From positions 1-64,000 of the forward strand of contig LJZT01000011.1 in assembly GCA_001314905.1 (NCBI GenBank): DNA of 64,000 nucleotides, in the 5' to 3' direction. Positions 25,535-34,565 of the stretch are shown piece by piece. The position numbers were made by a program, and so were the translations under genes. This DNA comes from Phormidium sp. OSCR. Its GTDB lineage: Bacteria > Cyanobacteriota > Cyanobacteriia > Cyanobacteriales > Geitlerinemataceae. How positions within the stretch are numbered: position 1 is the stretch's first letter; each line of letters begins with the position of its first letter. The notes below the pieces were generated by a model. That model was not told where the DNA came from. It did no database searches and saw only the letters and a list, made by a program, of their open reading frames with translations.

Positions 25535-28500
25535 CATCTTGGACTCTTAACACTCCCGTCATCCTGCTCATCTTCAACCGCCCCGATACCACCCGACAGG
25601 TGTTTGAAGCCATCCGACAAGCCCAACCCCCTACACTTCTCGTCATCGCCGACGGCCCCCGTCCCAACCGTCCCGGCGAAGCCGAGCAATGTGCCGCCGC
25701 TCGCCAGATTATCAACAGCATCGATTGGAACTGCGACCTTCTCACCCATTACTCAGACCAGAACCTCGGCTGTCGCCGTCGCGTCTCCAGTGGCTTAACC
25801 TGGGCATTTGAGAAAGTTGAAGAAGCCATCATCCTAGAAGATGACTGTCTCCCCCATCCCAGCTTCTTCCGGTTTTGCCAAGAACTCCTAGAAAAATATC
25901 GCCATACCCCGGAAATCATGGCGATTTCCGGTGACAACTTCCAAAACCAACCCCGCAGCCCTTACTCCTACTACTTTTCCCGCTACAGTCACGTGTGGGG
26001 CTGGGCGACCTGGCGACGCACCTGGCAGCTCTATGACCGAGACCTCCAAGCTTGGCCCCACCTCAAAAGCTCAGACTGGCTGCAACAGAAACTGCAACAT
26101 CCCGACCTCATTAACTACTGGAAACAGACCTTTGACAAAGCCTACCAAGGCTTCGACACCTGGGATTATTCCCTCCTGTTCACCTGTTGGCAGCATAACG
26201 GTCTCACCATCCTCCCCAATGTGAACCTCATCACCAACATTGGCTTTGGCCAGGACGCCACCCATACCAAAACCCCAAGTCCCTTCGCCAACCTGCCCCA
26301 GCAAGCCATCTCCTTCCCCCTAGCTCATCCTCCCCACATCCGGCGTCACCAACTCGCCGATGCCTATAGCGAAGCCATTATGTTCAGTAAAGTCCCCCTT
26401 GAGCAACAACAGCCCTCTGCCCCAATCGCTGCCACCTCAGCCTCTCATTCCTGTCACATTTGCCAATCCCCATCCCACCCCTTCGCCCAGCATCAACTCC
26501 TCAATCGCTACCTTGTTCAATACTTCCAATGTTCTCACTGTGGCTTCGTGCAAACCGAAGACCCCTACTGGCTTGAAGAAGCCTATAGCTCTGCCATCGC
26601 CAACAGTGATATCGGTTTAGTGACCCGCAACTTAAACTTCGCCAAACTCACCCAACAAATCATCTTCAAACAGTTCAATCCCGATGGCGAGTTCTTAGAT
26701 TATGGAGCCGGCTACGGATTATTTGTACGCTTAATGCGCGATAGAGGACTCAACTTTTACTGGCATGACAAATATGCCGAGAACTTATTTGCCAAAGGGG
26801 TGGAAGTTGAGAGCGGAGAGTCCCGTCAATTTGAACTTCTGACCGCCTTTGAAGTCTTTGAACATTTCACCAATCCCCAGGAGGAAATCCCCAAACTCTT
26901 AGCCTGGTCCCGCAACATTTTATTTAGCACAGAACTGCTACCGCCGAGTCATCCCAAACCCGGAGACTGGTGGTACTACGCCCCTGAAGAAGGACAACAT
27001 ATCTCTCTCTATACCCATAAATCCCTAACTATCCTCGCCCAGCAAAACCACCTCAACCTTTATAGCAATGGTCGCTCCCTTCATTTACTGACCGAGAAAC
27101 AACTCACCCCTGCCGAAGTCAAGAGTCTTTTCACCCTAGATTCCCGATTAGAAACCCTACAAAAACCCTCCCTACTTCAGCACGACTACCAACACCTGTT
27201 AGCTCAGTCTATGACATCCAAGAAACCTGAAACTACCCCCCTAAAAATTGTTATCGACGCCGTATTTTTTCAAATCCACCAAACTGGAATTGCTCGACTC
27301 TGGCAATCCCTTTTAGAAGAATGGTCTAAGACCGACTTTGCCCGTAACCTAGTTGTCCTAGACCGCGCTCATACAGCTCCTAAAATTGCCAACATCCGCT
27401 ACCTAAATACTTCCAAATACGACTATAACAATACCGAAGCAGACCGCCAACTGCTGCAAAACATCTGTGACCAAGAACAAGCCCAGCTTTTCATCTCTAG
27501 CTACTACACAACTCCCCTATCCACCCCATCCATCTTCATGGCCTATGACCTAATCCCAGAACGCTTCAACTACGACTTCAACAAACCCATGTGGCGAGAA
27601 AAAGCCCGCGCGGCTCAACAAGCCAGCGGCTACATTTGTATCTCCCAAAACACCGCCCAAGACCTGCAAGCCTATTACCCACAATCCCATCAGAAACCCA
27701 TCAAAATTGCCCTCTGTGGCAACAGTCCCCAATTCCACCCCGCCCCGAGTTCCGACATCGAGGCCTTCAAACGCCAATTCAACATCCGCAAACCCTACTT
27801 TCTCCTCAGTGGCTTGCGGTCCAAATACAAAAATCCCGAACTCTTCTTTCAAGCCTTCGCCCAACTCCCCAACAAACAAGACTTTGAAATCGTTTGCACC
27901 GGCGGCGGTTCCCAACTCGAAGCCGAACTACAACCCTACGTCCAAGACACCCAAATTCACCTCCTCTACCTCACCGACGACGGACTCAGAAACGCCTACT
28001 CCGGCGCCACTGCCCTCGTCTTCCCCTCCCAATACGAAGGCTTTGGACTCCCCGTCCTCGAAGCCATGGCCTGCGGCTGTCCCGTCATCACCTCCCCCAC
28101 CTCCTCCCTCCCCGAAGTCGCCGGACAAGCCGCCCTCTACGTCCAACCCAACGACCTTGAGGGAATGCTCAACGCCCTCCAAAACATTCAAAACCCCCAA
28201 CTCCGTCAACACCTGAAAAACTTAGGCTTACAACAGTCCCAGACCTTCTCATGGGGTAGGATGGCAACAGACATTCGTTCGTTTTTGATAGAGATGGCAC
28301 ACCAAGAGAGTCCCACCGCCCAGTCCACCCCCATGTCCACCCCTCCCACCACTCTCGACAACCCCCGCCAACTCCGCGCCACCGTCGCCCAACAGTGGCT
28401 CAACCTCCCCAACGACCAACTCGAAACCCACTTCACCGGCCAACTCGGGCAACTCCACAAAGCTCTCTGGCAAAGCGGCCTCAAAAACGAACCCCCCACC

Positions 28501-31500
28501 CCAGACGACCAAACCACCATCGCCCAACTGCGGCAAACCCTCAGCCAAGGCCTCCAGGCCCCCGGCGCCCTGCAAGCATTTCTCTGCGCCACCCTCTACG
28601 GCTACCCCCACCAATTCAACATCCAGTACCACAACGCCCCCATCCCCAACTGGATGACCGAACTCTACCTCACCTATCTCTTCGAGTCCCCCCGCCTCTT
28701 CAAAGACCTCACAGAAGTCGACCAATACCACCAATACTTCACGGACTGGACCCACTACCTCCAGCAAAAATGCCTCAGCCAACCCAATAGCCCCGCCAGC
28801 CAACTCCTGGCCAAAGCCTACGCCAACCTCGCCAACCTCACCCCCCTCTGCTTCAGCCGCCGCGACTCACGCCGCGTCCAAGAAACCCGAGCCGCCCTCC
28901 TCGAACAATACCTCGAACAACAAGGGGCCCAACTCGACTATAGCTTCCCCCCCCGGCCCGAGCGGCGACCCATCCGTTTCGGCATCCTCTGCCTCAACAC
29001 TCTCCCCAGTGCCGAAACCTTCACCACCCTCCCCGCCTTCCAACACCTGGACCGCAGCCAATTCCACATCTACCTCTACACCCTGCAAACCACCGGCCAT
29101 CCCTACGAACGCCATTGTCAAGACTGCGCCGACCAAGTTCGCACCCTCCCCGCCGATAACCTGCAAGCCATGGTCAACCAAGTCCGGGCCGACGACCTGG
29201 ACGTGCTGCTCATCGGCACGAACATCACCGCCCGCTCCTACCCCCTGACCCTCCTGAGTCTGCACCGCCTCGCCCGCATCCAAGCCACCGGCCTCTCCGC
29301 CCCCACCACCACCGGGATGCGCAACCTCGATATCTACATCGGCGGCTCCCTCACCGCCACCAACCCCGACCAGTACAGCGAACAACTGGTCACCGTCGAA
29401 GGGTCCGGCCTCTGCTTCCAATTCCCCAGCGACGACGACCGCCCCAGCATCAGCCTCGACCGAGCCAACTGGGGACTCGCCCCCGACACCACCGTCTTCA
29501 TCTCCGGGGCCAACTTCCGCAAAATCAACCCCGAACTGCGAGACAGCTGGGCCAAACTCCTGGCACAAGTCCCCAACAGTATTCTCGTCCTCTACCCCTT
29601 CGGTCCCAACTGGGGGCGACATCCCCAACTCGAACGCCCCTTCTTCCAACAGATGCAACAGGCCCTAGTCCGCCACAACGTGGACCCCAAACGGCTCCTG
29701 CTCATCAAAACCCTACCCAACCGTGCCGACGTGCGCCTGGCCCTGCAACAAGCAGATATCTATCTCGACTCCTTCCCCTACTCCGGCGCCGCCTCGGTCC
29801 TCGACCCCCTGCGCGTCGGACTGCCCATCGTCGCCCTAGAGGGGTCGGAACTGCGCTTCCGCCAATCAGCGGCCCTACTGCGGGAACTGGGACAACCGGA
29901 CCTCATCGCCCAAACCGAGGCCGACTATCGACAACTAGCGGCCCAACTGGCCCATAACCCGCAACAACGACAAGCCAAACGGCAACAGATTCAGGCCGCC
30001 ATGGCCCAAACCCCGCCCTTCCTCGACAGTCGCAGCTTCAGCGCCAAAATCGGCACTCTATTGCAGCAACTGGTGGCCGGGGACTTGCCCACCGCCACTG
30101 ACTCCAGCCCCCTGCCGCCCCCAGAGGAGCAACATCCCACCAGCCAAGCCTTCATCAACCGCACCATCGGCTGTTGCAATATCTACTACATCGACCCCAG
30201 CGAGCAGCCCATCATCGAGGAACTGCGACAACTGCGGCGACAACTGGTAGATTACTGGCTCACCCTCCCGGGCGACCAACTGCCCTTAGCATACAACAGC
30301 GAAATTGGCAAGGCATTTAAAGCCCTCCTCAAAAGCGACCTGCGCCAAGAACCCCTCACCCCCGAGGAAGAGACCTATCGCCAACAGCTCACCGAGCAAG
30401 GCGCAGGCCTGGTGAAACCCCAAGCCCTCAACGCCCTCATGGGGGCCATGCTCTACTACCCCGTCGAGCAAATGAAAGTCCGGGATGCCCAAACCCGTCT
30501 CCCAGACTGGCTCTATCCCGACTATGCCGCCGTCTTCGAGGCCCCAGCCCCCGAGCCTGAACCGCCAGCCCCCGTTCCCACCCCCAGCGCCGCCGTCGGG
30601 GCCACAGCCCCCCAAGCCTTCGCCCCTAACTTCCTCCAAGACTTAGAAGCGGCCCTGAACCAGTACAGCGCCGATACCAGCAACGCCGACATCATCCTGA
30701 AGCTGCGAAACCTCCGCCACCAACTGATTCTCACCCTCGCCAGTCAGCCCTTAGAAGCCGTCGCCCAACAGTACCGAGGTGAATTTGGTCGGGTGTATAA
30801 GAAACTCTTACGTAGTGGCTTCCAGAAACAGCCCCTAGCGGACATTGAAGTGCAAACCCGAGCTAAGCTGAGCGAGGCCTGGAAAAACCGCCATCATCAG
30901 GCAGTCAATGCCATGATGGGCCTCTTCCTCTACTTCCCACCGGGAACGATGAAAATCCAAGAGCCAACCACCCGGCTACCGAACTGGTTATTGCCAGACT
31001 ACCGGGAGGTGTTTGAAGCCGCCCTACCGGCAGATGGCGTTCCCAAAGCCGTCTCCAGCGAGCAGCTTCCCCCGCCCCCCTCAGACACCACAACCCCCTC
31101 GCTCCCCGATGAACCGGTACCCAGTGCCAGTTTCCTCAATCGCCTCCTAGGAACGGTGAATCTCTACCAAATTGACCCCAACGATGCCACCATCCTGGCA
31201 GAATTGCGCCAGATTCGCCGTCGCTTTGCGGACCATTGGCTGACGATTCCCCAAGGGGAGTTGGAGCGAATTTATTACGAAGATTTGGGACGGGGCTATC
31301 GGATTTTGCTCACCAGTGGCATTCAGAAGCAACCCCTCACCCCCGAAGAAACCGAATATCGGCAACAGTTAACCCAGAAGGGAGCCGGGTTAACGGAACC
31401 CCAGTCCTTGAATGCCCTGATGGGAGCCATGTTGTACTATCCCACGGACCAGTTACGGGTCCAGGATGCAGCAACACGGCTCCCGAGTTGGTTACTGCCG

Positions 31501-31971
31501 GATTATGAAGCGGTGTTTGAGGGCAAAGCGCAGCAGCAGCCCTCGGTGCAACCCCCCAGTCCTGAGTTTGGGCAACAGGTGGCGACGTTGATTGAGCGAT
31601 TGCGGCAGAATCCCAATGATGGAGCGGCGTTGGTGCTGTTACGGCAGGCGCGGCAGAGTCTTTGTCAGTATTGGTTAAGTTTACCGGCGGAGCAGTTACC
31701 GGGGGCCTATGGAGGTCCCATGGGTGAGGTGCAGCGTCAGTTGATGAGCTGTGGTTTACGAGGGTTGCCTCGGACGGGGGCGGAACAGTCGTTATTTGAG
31801 CAGTTGCGTGGGGAGTTATCTCAAGGGATGAGCCGTCCCAAGTCCCTGCAATGTTTCTTGGCGGCGATGTTGCTCTGTGCGCCGGACCAGTTGCGGTTGA
31901 GTAGTGCTCATGGGTTGTTGCCCACTTGGTTGGTGGGGGATTATGAGCGGGTGTTTTTGGTGACGGGTTAG
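25531..31971 (+). CDS. Giant multidomain glycosyltransferase: GT-A, zinc-ribbon methyltransferase, GT4, GT41 and five helical modules
   Basis: This 2146-residue chain reads through several enzymes. Residues 1-290 are a GT-A domain (PVILLIFNRPDTTRQVFEAI; AIILEDDCLPHPSFF). Residues 305-520 start with a Cys-rich zinc ribbon (CHICQ, then CSHCGF) and a SAM domain (FLDYGAGYGLFVRLM; FEVFEHF). Residues 570-925 are a GT4 domain (TALVFPSQYEGFGLPVLEAM). Residues 946-1053 hold helical module 1, and 1075-1520 a GT41/SPINDLY-like domain (FISGANFRKINPELRDSW). Modules 2-5 follow at about 1539-1672, 1700-1831, 1867-1998 and 2013-2146, separated by Pro-rich linkers. Each module ends in a P-x-W-L-x-x-D-Y-x-x-V-F pattern. 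It is the last gene of the glycan cluster and probably an assembly enzyme for one multi-sugar unit. Confidence 0.88.
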   Translation: MTSWTLNTPVILLIFNRPDTTRQVFEAIRQAQPPTLLVIADGPRPNRPGEAEQCAAARQIINSIDWNCDLLTHYSDQNLGCRRRVSSGLTWAFEKVEEAIILEDDCLPHPSFFRFCQELLEKYRHTPEIMAISGDNFQNQPRSPYSYYFSRYSHVWGWATWRRTWQLYDRDLQAWPHLKSSDWLQQKLQHPDLINYWKQTFDKAYQGFDTWDYSLLFTCWQHNGLTILPNVNLITNIGFGQDATHTKTPSPFANLPQQAISFPLAHPPHIRRHQLADAYSEAIMFSKVPLEQQQPSAPIAATSASHSCHICQSPSHPFAQHQLLNRYLVQYFQCSHCGFVQTEDPYWLEEAYSSAIANSDIGLVTRNLNFAKLTQQIIFKQFNPDGEFLDYGAGYGLFVRLMRDRGLNFYWHDKYAENLFAKGVEVESGESRQFELLTAFEVFEHFTNPQEEIPKLLAWSRNILFSTELLPPSHPKPGDWWYYAPEEGQHISLYTHKSLTILAQQNHLNLYSNGRSLHLLTEKQLTPAEVKSLFTLDSRLETLQKPSLLQHDYQHLLAQSMTSKKPETTPLKIVIDAVFFQIHQTGIARLWQSLLEEWSKTDFARNLVVLDRAHTAPKIANIRYLNTSKYDYNNTEADRQLLQNICDQEQAQLFISSYYTTPLSTPSIFMAYDLIPERFNYDFNKPMWREKARAAQQASGYICISQNTAQDLQAYYPQSHQKPIKIALCGNSPQFHPAPSSDIEAFKRQFNIRKPYFLLSGLRSKYKNPELFFQAFAQLPNKQDFEIVCTGGGSQLEAELQPYVQDTQIHLLYLTDDGLRNAYSGATALVFPSQYEGFGLPVLEAMACGCPVITSPTSSLPEVAGQAALYVQPNDLEGMLNALQNIQNPQLRQHLKNLGLQQSQTFSWGRMATDIRSFLIEMAHQESPTAQSTPMSTPPTTLDNPRQLRATVAQQWLNLPNDQLETHFTGQLGQLHKALWQSGLKNEPPTPDDQTTIAQLRQTLSQGLQAPGALQAFLCATLYGYPHQFNIQYHNAPIPNWMTELYLTYLFESPRLFKDLTEVDQYHQYFTDWTHYLQQKCLSQPNSPASQLLAKAYANLANLTPLCFSRRDSRRVQETRAALLEQYLEQQGAQLDYSFPPRPERRPIRFGILCLNTLPSAETFTTLPAFQHLDRSQFHIYLYTLQTTGHPYERHCQDCADQVRTLPADNLQAMVNQVRADDLDVLLIGTNITARSYPLTLLSLHRLARIQATGLSAPTTTGMRNLDIYIGGSLTATNPDQYSEQLVTVEGSGLCFQFPSDDDRPSISLDRANWGLAPDTTVFISGANFRKINPELRDSWAKLLAQVPNSILVLYPFGPNWGRHPQLERPFFQQMQQALVRHNVDPKRLLLIKTLPNRADVRLALQQADIYLDSFPYSGAASVLDPLRVGLPIVALEGSELRFRQSAALLRELGQPDLIAQTEADYRQLAAQLAHNPQQRQAKRQQIQAAMAQTPPFLDSRSFSAKIGTLLQQLVAGDLPTATDSSPLPPPEEQHPTSQAFINRTIGCCNIYYIDPSEQPIIEELRQLRRQLVDYWLTLPGDQLPLAYNSEIGKAFKALLKSDLRQEPLTPEEETYRQQLTEQGAGLVKPQALNALMGAMLYYPVEQMKVRDAQTRLPDWLYPDYAAVFEAPAPEPEPPAPVPTPSAAVGATAPQAFAPNFLQDLEAALNQYSADTSNADIILKLRNLRHQLILTLASQPLEAVAQQYRGEFGRVYKKLLRSGFQKQPLADIEVQTRAKLSEAWKNRHHQAVNAMMGLFLYFPPGTMKIQEPTTRLPNWLLPDYREVFEAALPADGVPKAVSSEQLPPPPSDTTTPSLPDEPVPSASFLNRLLGTVNLYQIDPNDATILAELRQIRRRFADHWLTIPQGELERIYYEDLGRGYRILLTSGIQKQPLTPEETEYRQQLTQKGAGLTEPQSLNALMGAMLYYPTDQLRVQDAATRLPSWLLPDYEAVFEGKAQQQPSVQPPSPEFGQQVATLIERLRQNPNDGAALVLLRQARQSLCQYWLSLPAEQLPGAYGGPMGEVQRQLMSCGLRGLPRTGAEQSLFEQLRGELSQGMSRPKSLQCFLAAMLLCAPDQLRLSSAHGLLPTWLVGDYERVFLVTG

Positions 31972-31985
31972 GTCTGTTGGGGGTG

Positions 31986-32019
31986 AGAAACCGGGTGTCT
32001 TCGGAGACACTCGGTTTCT
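31986..32019. terminator. Palindromic hairpin between convergent genes
   Basis: AGAAACCGGGTGTCT (31986-32000) pairs with AGACACTCGGTTTCT (32005-32019) around a TCGG loop, with one mismatch. It lies 15 bases after the giant gene's stop and 25 bases before the end of the convergent HigA-like gene, so it could stop transcription from both sides. A near-copy is at 32473-32506. No long T-tract follows. Confidence 0.6.
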
Positions 32020-32044
32020 GGTTTTGGGGCTGAGTGGTTAGGTG

Positions 32045-32440
32045 CTATAAAAAGACGCTGGGGGAGAGGTTAAATCGCGCTCCTAGTGCTTTGGCTTGTG
32101 CCTTACTAATGCTCCGTTTGCGATTGAAAACCTCCGAAGCAATACCTTTGGAGCCGAAGATATCTAATAAATCCTTTTGACGCAGTTGATGAGCGGTGAC
32201 TAACTCATCTAAAACATCATGAGGACTAGCGGTATTGGGCATTGGGGTGGTTTTTGTTTCATAGTCCTCAATCAAAATTGCCAGTAATTCCAGCATTGAG
32301 GCTTCTTCGTCACTGAGTTGAGAGTCCTCAATTTCCATCAACCGCTCTAATTCAGAGAGCATCGCTTCGTAATCGCTTGGGGACTGGATGGGTCTGGGTT
32401 GAATTTGAGTGAGGAGTTGGTTGTAGGTTAGGGACATCAT
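32045..32440 (-). CDS. HigA-like antitoxin / transcriptional regulator, unpaired
   Basis: This protein of about 131 residues has an acidic helical N-terminal part (YEAMLSELERLMEIEDSQLSDEEASML). The C-terminal HTH of the HigA/XRE type is HDVLDELVTAHQLRQKDLLDIFGSKGIASEVFNRKRSISKAQAKALG. The layout matches cyanobacterial HigA-family antitoxins that normally follow a HigB mRNA interferase gene. No HigB-like gene is seen upstream (to 32773) or downstream. Hairpin repeats lie on both sides. I use the ATG at 32440 (a second ATG follows at once). It may be a solitary regulator. Confidence 0.8.
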   Translation of the reverse strand: MMSLTYNQLLTQIQPRPIQSPSDYEAMLSELERLMEIEDSQLSDEEASMLELLAILIEDYETKTTPMPNTASPHDVLDELVTAHQLRQKDLLDIFGSKGIASEVFNRKRSISKAQAKALGARFNLSPSVFL

Positions 32441-32472
32441 GATTATGAATCTCCGCTGGTCTGTGGGGGTTG

Positions 32473-32506
32473 AGAAACTCGGTGTCTTTGGAGACACCGG
32501 GTTTCT
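32473..32506. repeat. Second copy of the AGAAAC-palindrome
   Basis: AGAAACTCGGTGTCT (32473-32487) pairs with AGACACCGGGTTTCT (32492-32506) around a TTGG loop. It is the same repeat family as 31986-32019 and lies upstream of the HigA-like gene on its 5' side, so here it is not a simple terminator of that gene. Confidence 0.8.
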
Positions 32507-32658
32507 GGGTTGCTGGGGGCGGTGCCTTCGGGCAAGTTTGGAGATTGGGGTCGGGGTCAGGGCTTGATGGATGCCGAAACAGATCCTACGATAATGGCGT
32601 TGGTTTATTAATCGGAGCAGCGAGGAAATCGGGAAACCACAAGGATTCTACATTGATT

Positions 32659-32765
32659 TCTGTTCTCTGTTCCCTGTTCCCTGTTCCCTTCCCCTCCTGG
32701 GAGGGGCCAGGGGTGGGTTATCCCTGTTCCCTGTTCCCTGTTCCCTGTTCCCTGTTCCCTTTCTT
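32659..32765. repeat. TTCCCTG heptamer arrays around a GC-rich hairpin
   Basis: Runs of TTCCCTG lie at about 32659-32688 and 32720-32765. They flank CCCCTCCTGGGAGGGG at 32691-32706, a near-perfect 7-bp stem. Such heptamer arrays are typical cyanobacterial short tandem repeats. The second array ends 9 bases before the next gene and contains no conventional ribosome site. Another short array is at 33579-33609. The rest of the 32507-32658 gap shows no recognised feature. Confidence 0.85.
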
Positions 32766-32773
32766 TTATTGCT

Positions 32774-33508
32774 ATGTCTGTATCATCTGAATGGGTTAAG
32801 GTCAAGAATAATGGTTTGGCCATTGATGCCTATCTGGCCCAGCCGACGGGGGATGGCCCCTATCCAGGAATTGTGGTGTTCCAAGAGATTTTCGGGGTCA
32901 ATGCCCATATCCGGGAGGTGACAGAACGGATTGCGGCCCAGGGCTATGTGGCGATCGCCCCCGCATTATACCAACGCCTCGAACCGGGATTCGAGGTGGG
33001 CTACAGTGACGAGGACTTAGCCAAGGGACGGGAGTATAAAGTCCAAACCAAGGCCAGCCAACTCCTCGGCGATACCCAAGCCAGTCTGGACTATCTCAAA
33101 GGATTACCCAACACCACAGACCATTTTGGCTGTATTGGCTTCTGTTTTGGCGGTCATGTGGCCTACCTCGCCGCCACCCTCCCCGATATTCAGGTGACAG
33201 CCTCCTGTTACGGGGCCGGGATTGCCCAGATGTGTCCCGGCCAGGACGTGGGGACCACCTGCGATCGCACCCCCGCCATTTCCGGCACAATATACGCCTT
33301 TTTCGGCACAGAAGACCCCCTCATCCCCTTAGACGACGTTGACACCATCGAACAGGCGTTACAGGAGCATAACATCGACCATAAAGTCTTCCGCTACGAC
33401 GGAGCCACCCATGGTTTCCTCTGTGACCAGCGGGACAGTTACCATCCCGAAGTGGCCAAACAAGCCTGGGGCGAGATTTGGCAGTTGTTCAGTCAGTTGA
33501 ACGATTAA
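32774..33508 (+). CDS. Dienelactone hydrolase family protein
   Basis: This 244-residue alpha/beta hydrolase has a Cys nucleophile in GCIGFCFGGHV (C124), Asp in FFGTEDPLIP (D181) and His in DGATHGFLC (H213), the catalytic triad of dienelactone hydrolases. The N-terminus (VKVKNNGLAIDAYLAQPTG) and VVFQEIFGVNAHIREV are typical. These enzymes hydrolyse lactones or small esters in the cytoplasm; in cyanobacteria the physiological substrate is unclear. It is followed by a heptamer-repeat gap and the S1-domain gene, so it may be transcribed alone. Confidence 0.93.
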   Translation: MSVSSEWVKVKNNGLAIDAYLAQPTGDGPYPGIVVFQEIFGVNAHIREVTERIAAQGYVAIAPALYQRLEPGFEVGYSDEDLAKGREYKVQTKASQLLGDTQASLDYLKGLPNTTDHFGCIGFCFGGHVAYLAATLPDIQVTASCYGAGIAQMCPGQDVGTTCDRTPAISGTIYAFFGTEDPLIPLDDVDTIEQALQEHNIDHKVFRYDGATHGFLCDQRDSYHPEVAKQAWGEIWQLFSQLND

Positions 33509-33578
33509 ACAACTTGGCTTGGTGTATCGTGGTTAGAGGGAGAAGCCCATTGCTAGCTTGCCGATCGCCTCTCTCCCC

Positions 33579-33609
33579 CCTGTTCCCTATTCCCTGTTCC
33601 CTGTTCCCT
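33579..33609. repeat. Short TTCCCTG heptamer array
   Basis: About four heptamers (one degenerate, TTCCCTA) lie just ahead of the S1-domain gene, as they do ahead of 32774. The frame is open through the array, but the protein normally starts at ATG 33621. Confidence 0.8.
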
Positions 33610-33620
33610 TCTTCATTCCT

Positions 33621-34532
33621 ATGACTGCTCAATCTCGCTCTAATCGGGACATGCCGTTCTCTATGGAGGACTTCGCCAAAGCCCTGGAGGGCCACGATAC
33701 GATTCCGGAAACGGGACAGTTGGTGACCGGAAAGGTGTTTGAACATGATGCCAATGGGGTGTATGTGGATATTGGCGGTAAGTCCCATGGCTTTTTGCCC
33801 CTCAAGGAAATCTCAGCGGAGTTGGTGACAAACCTCGAAGAAGCCCTCCCCCTCAATGAAGAACGGGAGTTTCTGGTGATTCGTGGGGCCAACGCCGATG
33901 GACAAGTGACCCTCTCGATTCGTCAGATTGAGATTAAGGAAACTTGGGACAAACTGGCGGAATTTCAGGAGTCTGGGGAGACGGTTGAGGTGGAAGTCAC
34001 GGGAACCAACCGAGGCGGTGTAGTCGTCGATGTGCGGGGCTTGCGGGGCTTTATTCCGCGATCGCACCTGGTAGACCGCCATAACCTAGATGCCCTGGTG
34101 GGACAACATCTCACGGTCACCCTACTGGAAGTTAACGCCGATGAGGATAAGTTGGTTTGTTCCCACCGTCAGGCGGCGAAAGCCAGTCGGATGCGGTATC
34201 TCGTGGCTGGGGAGTTAGTCGAGGGAACCGTCGCCAACATTAAACCCTATGGGGTGTTTGTGGAACTCGGTGGCGTGACGGGACTGCTGCATATTAAACA
34301 GATTAGTAAGGCCCGGATTCCCGATTTAGAAACCCTGTTTGAAGAAGGACAACCCTTAAAGGTGATTATCACGGAGATTGATGAGTGGAAAAACCGCATC
34401 TCTCTGTCGATGAAGGAATTAGAAAGTTATCCCGGTGAGGTGTTGGAGAAATTCCAAGACGTGATGGATAACGCCGAGGAACGGTTTAGTCATCATCAGA
34501 CGGAGGAGGAGTCCCCGGAAACCAATCCGTAG
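33621..34532 (+). CDS. Three-S1-domain RNA-binding protein (ribosomal protein S1 homologue)
   Basis: This protein of about 303 residues has three S1 motifs. The first covers residues 30-100 (GQLVTGKVFEHDANGVYVDIGGKSHGFLPL). The second, 115-185 (GETVEVEVTGTNRGGVVVDVRGLRGFIPRSHL), is more degenerate. The third, 195-270 (GELVEGTVANIKPYGVFVELGGVTGLLHIKQIS), is the best conserved. Length fits the short cyanobacterial S1 proteins and not the six-domain E. coli S1. It likely helps mRNA binding at the 30S subunit. ATG 33621 was chosen because upstream codons are repeat DNA. Confidence 0.9.
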   Translation: MTAQSRSNRDMPFSMEDFAKALEGHDTIPETGQLVTGKVFEHDANGVYVDIGGKSHGFLPLKEISAELVTNLEEALPLNEEREFLVIRGANADGQVTLSIRQIEIKETWDKLAEFQESGETVEVEVTGTNRGGVVVDVRGLRGFIPRSHLVDRHNLDALVGQHLTVTLLEVNADEDKLVCSHRQAAKASRMRYLVAGELVEGTVANIKPYGVFVELGGVTGLLHIKQISKARIPDLETLFEEGQPLKVIITEIDEWKNRISLSMKELESYPGEVLEKFQDVMDNAEERFSHHQTEEESPETNP

Positions 34533-34565
34533 GGGCGAACGGCCCCACAGGGAGGTAATCTGCCG

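Noticed and set aside
28249-29658. Minus-strand frames of up to 263 residues inside the giant glycosyltransferase gene
   Set aside because: High GC removes stop codons on the antisense strand. The sense frame has clear catalytic motifs and matches its paralogue.
32659-32765. Possible CRISPR array
   Set aside because: The units are 7 bases long and contiguous, with no spacers, and no cas gene is near.
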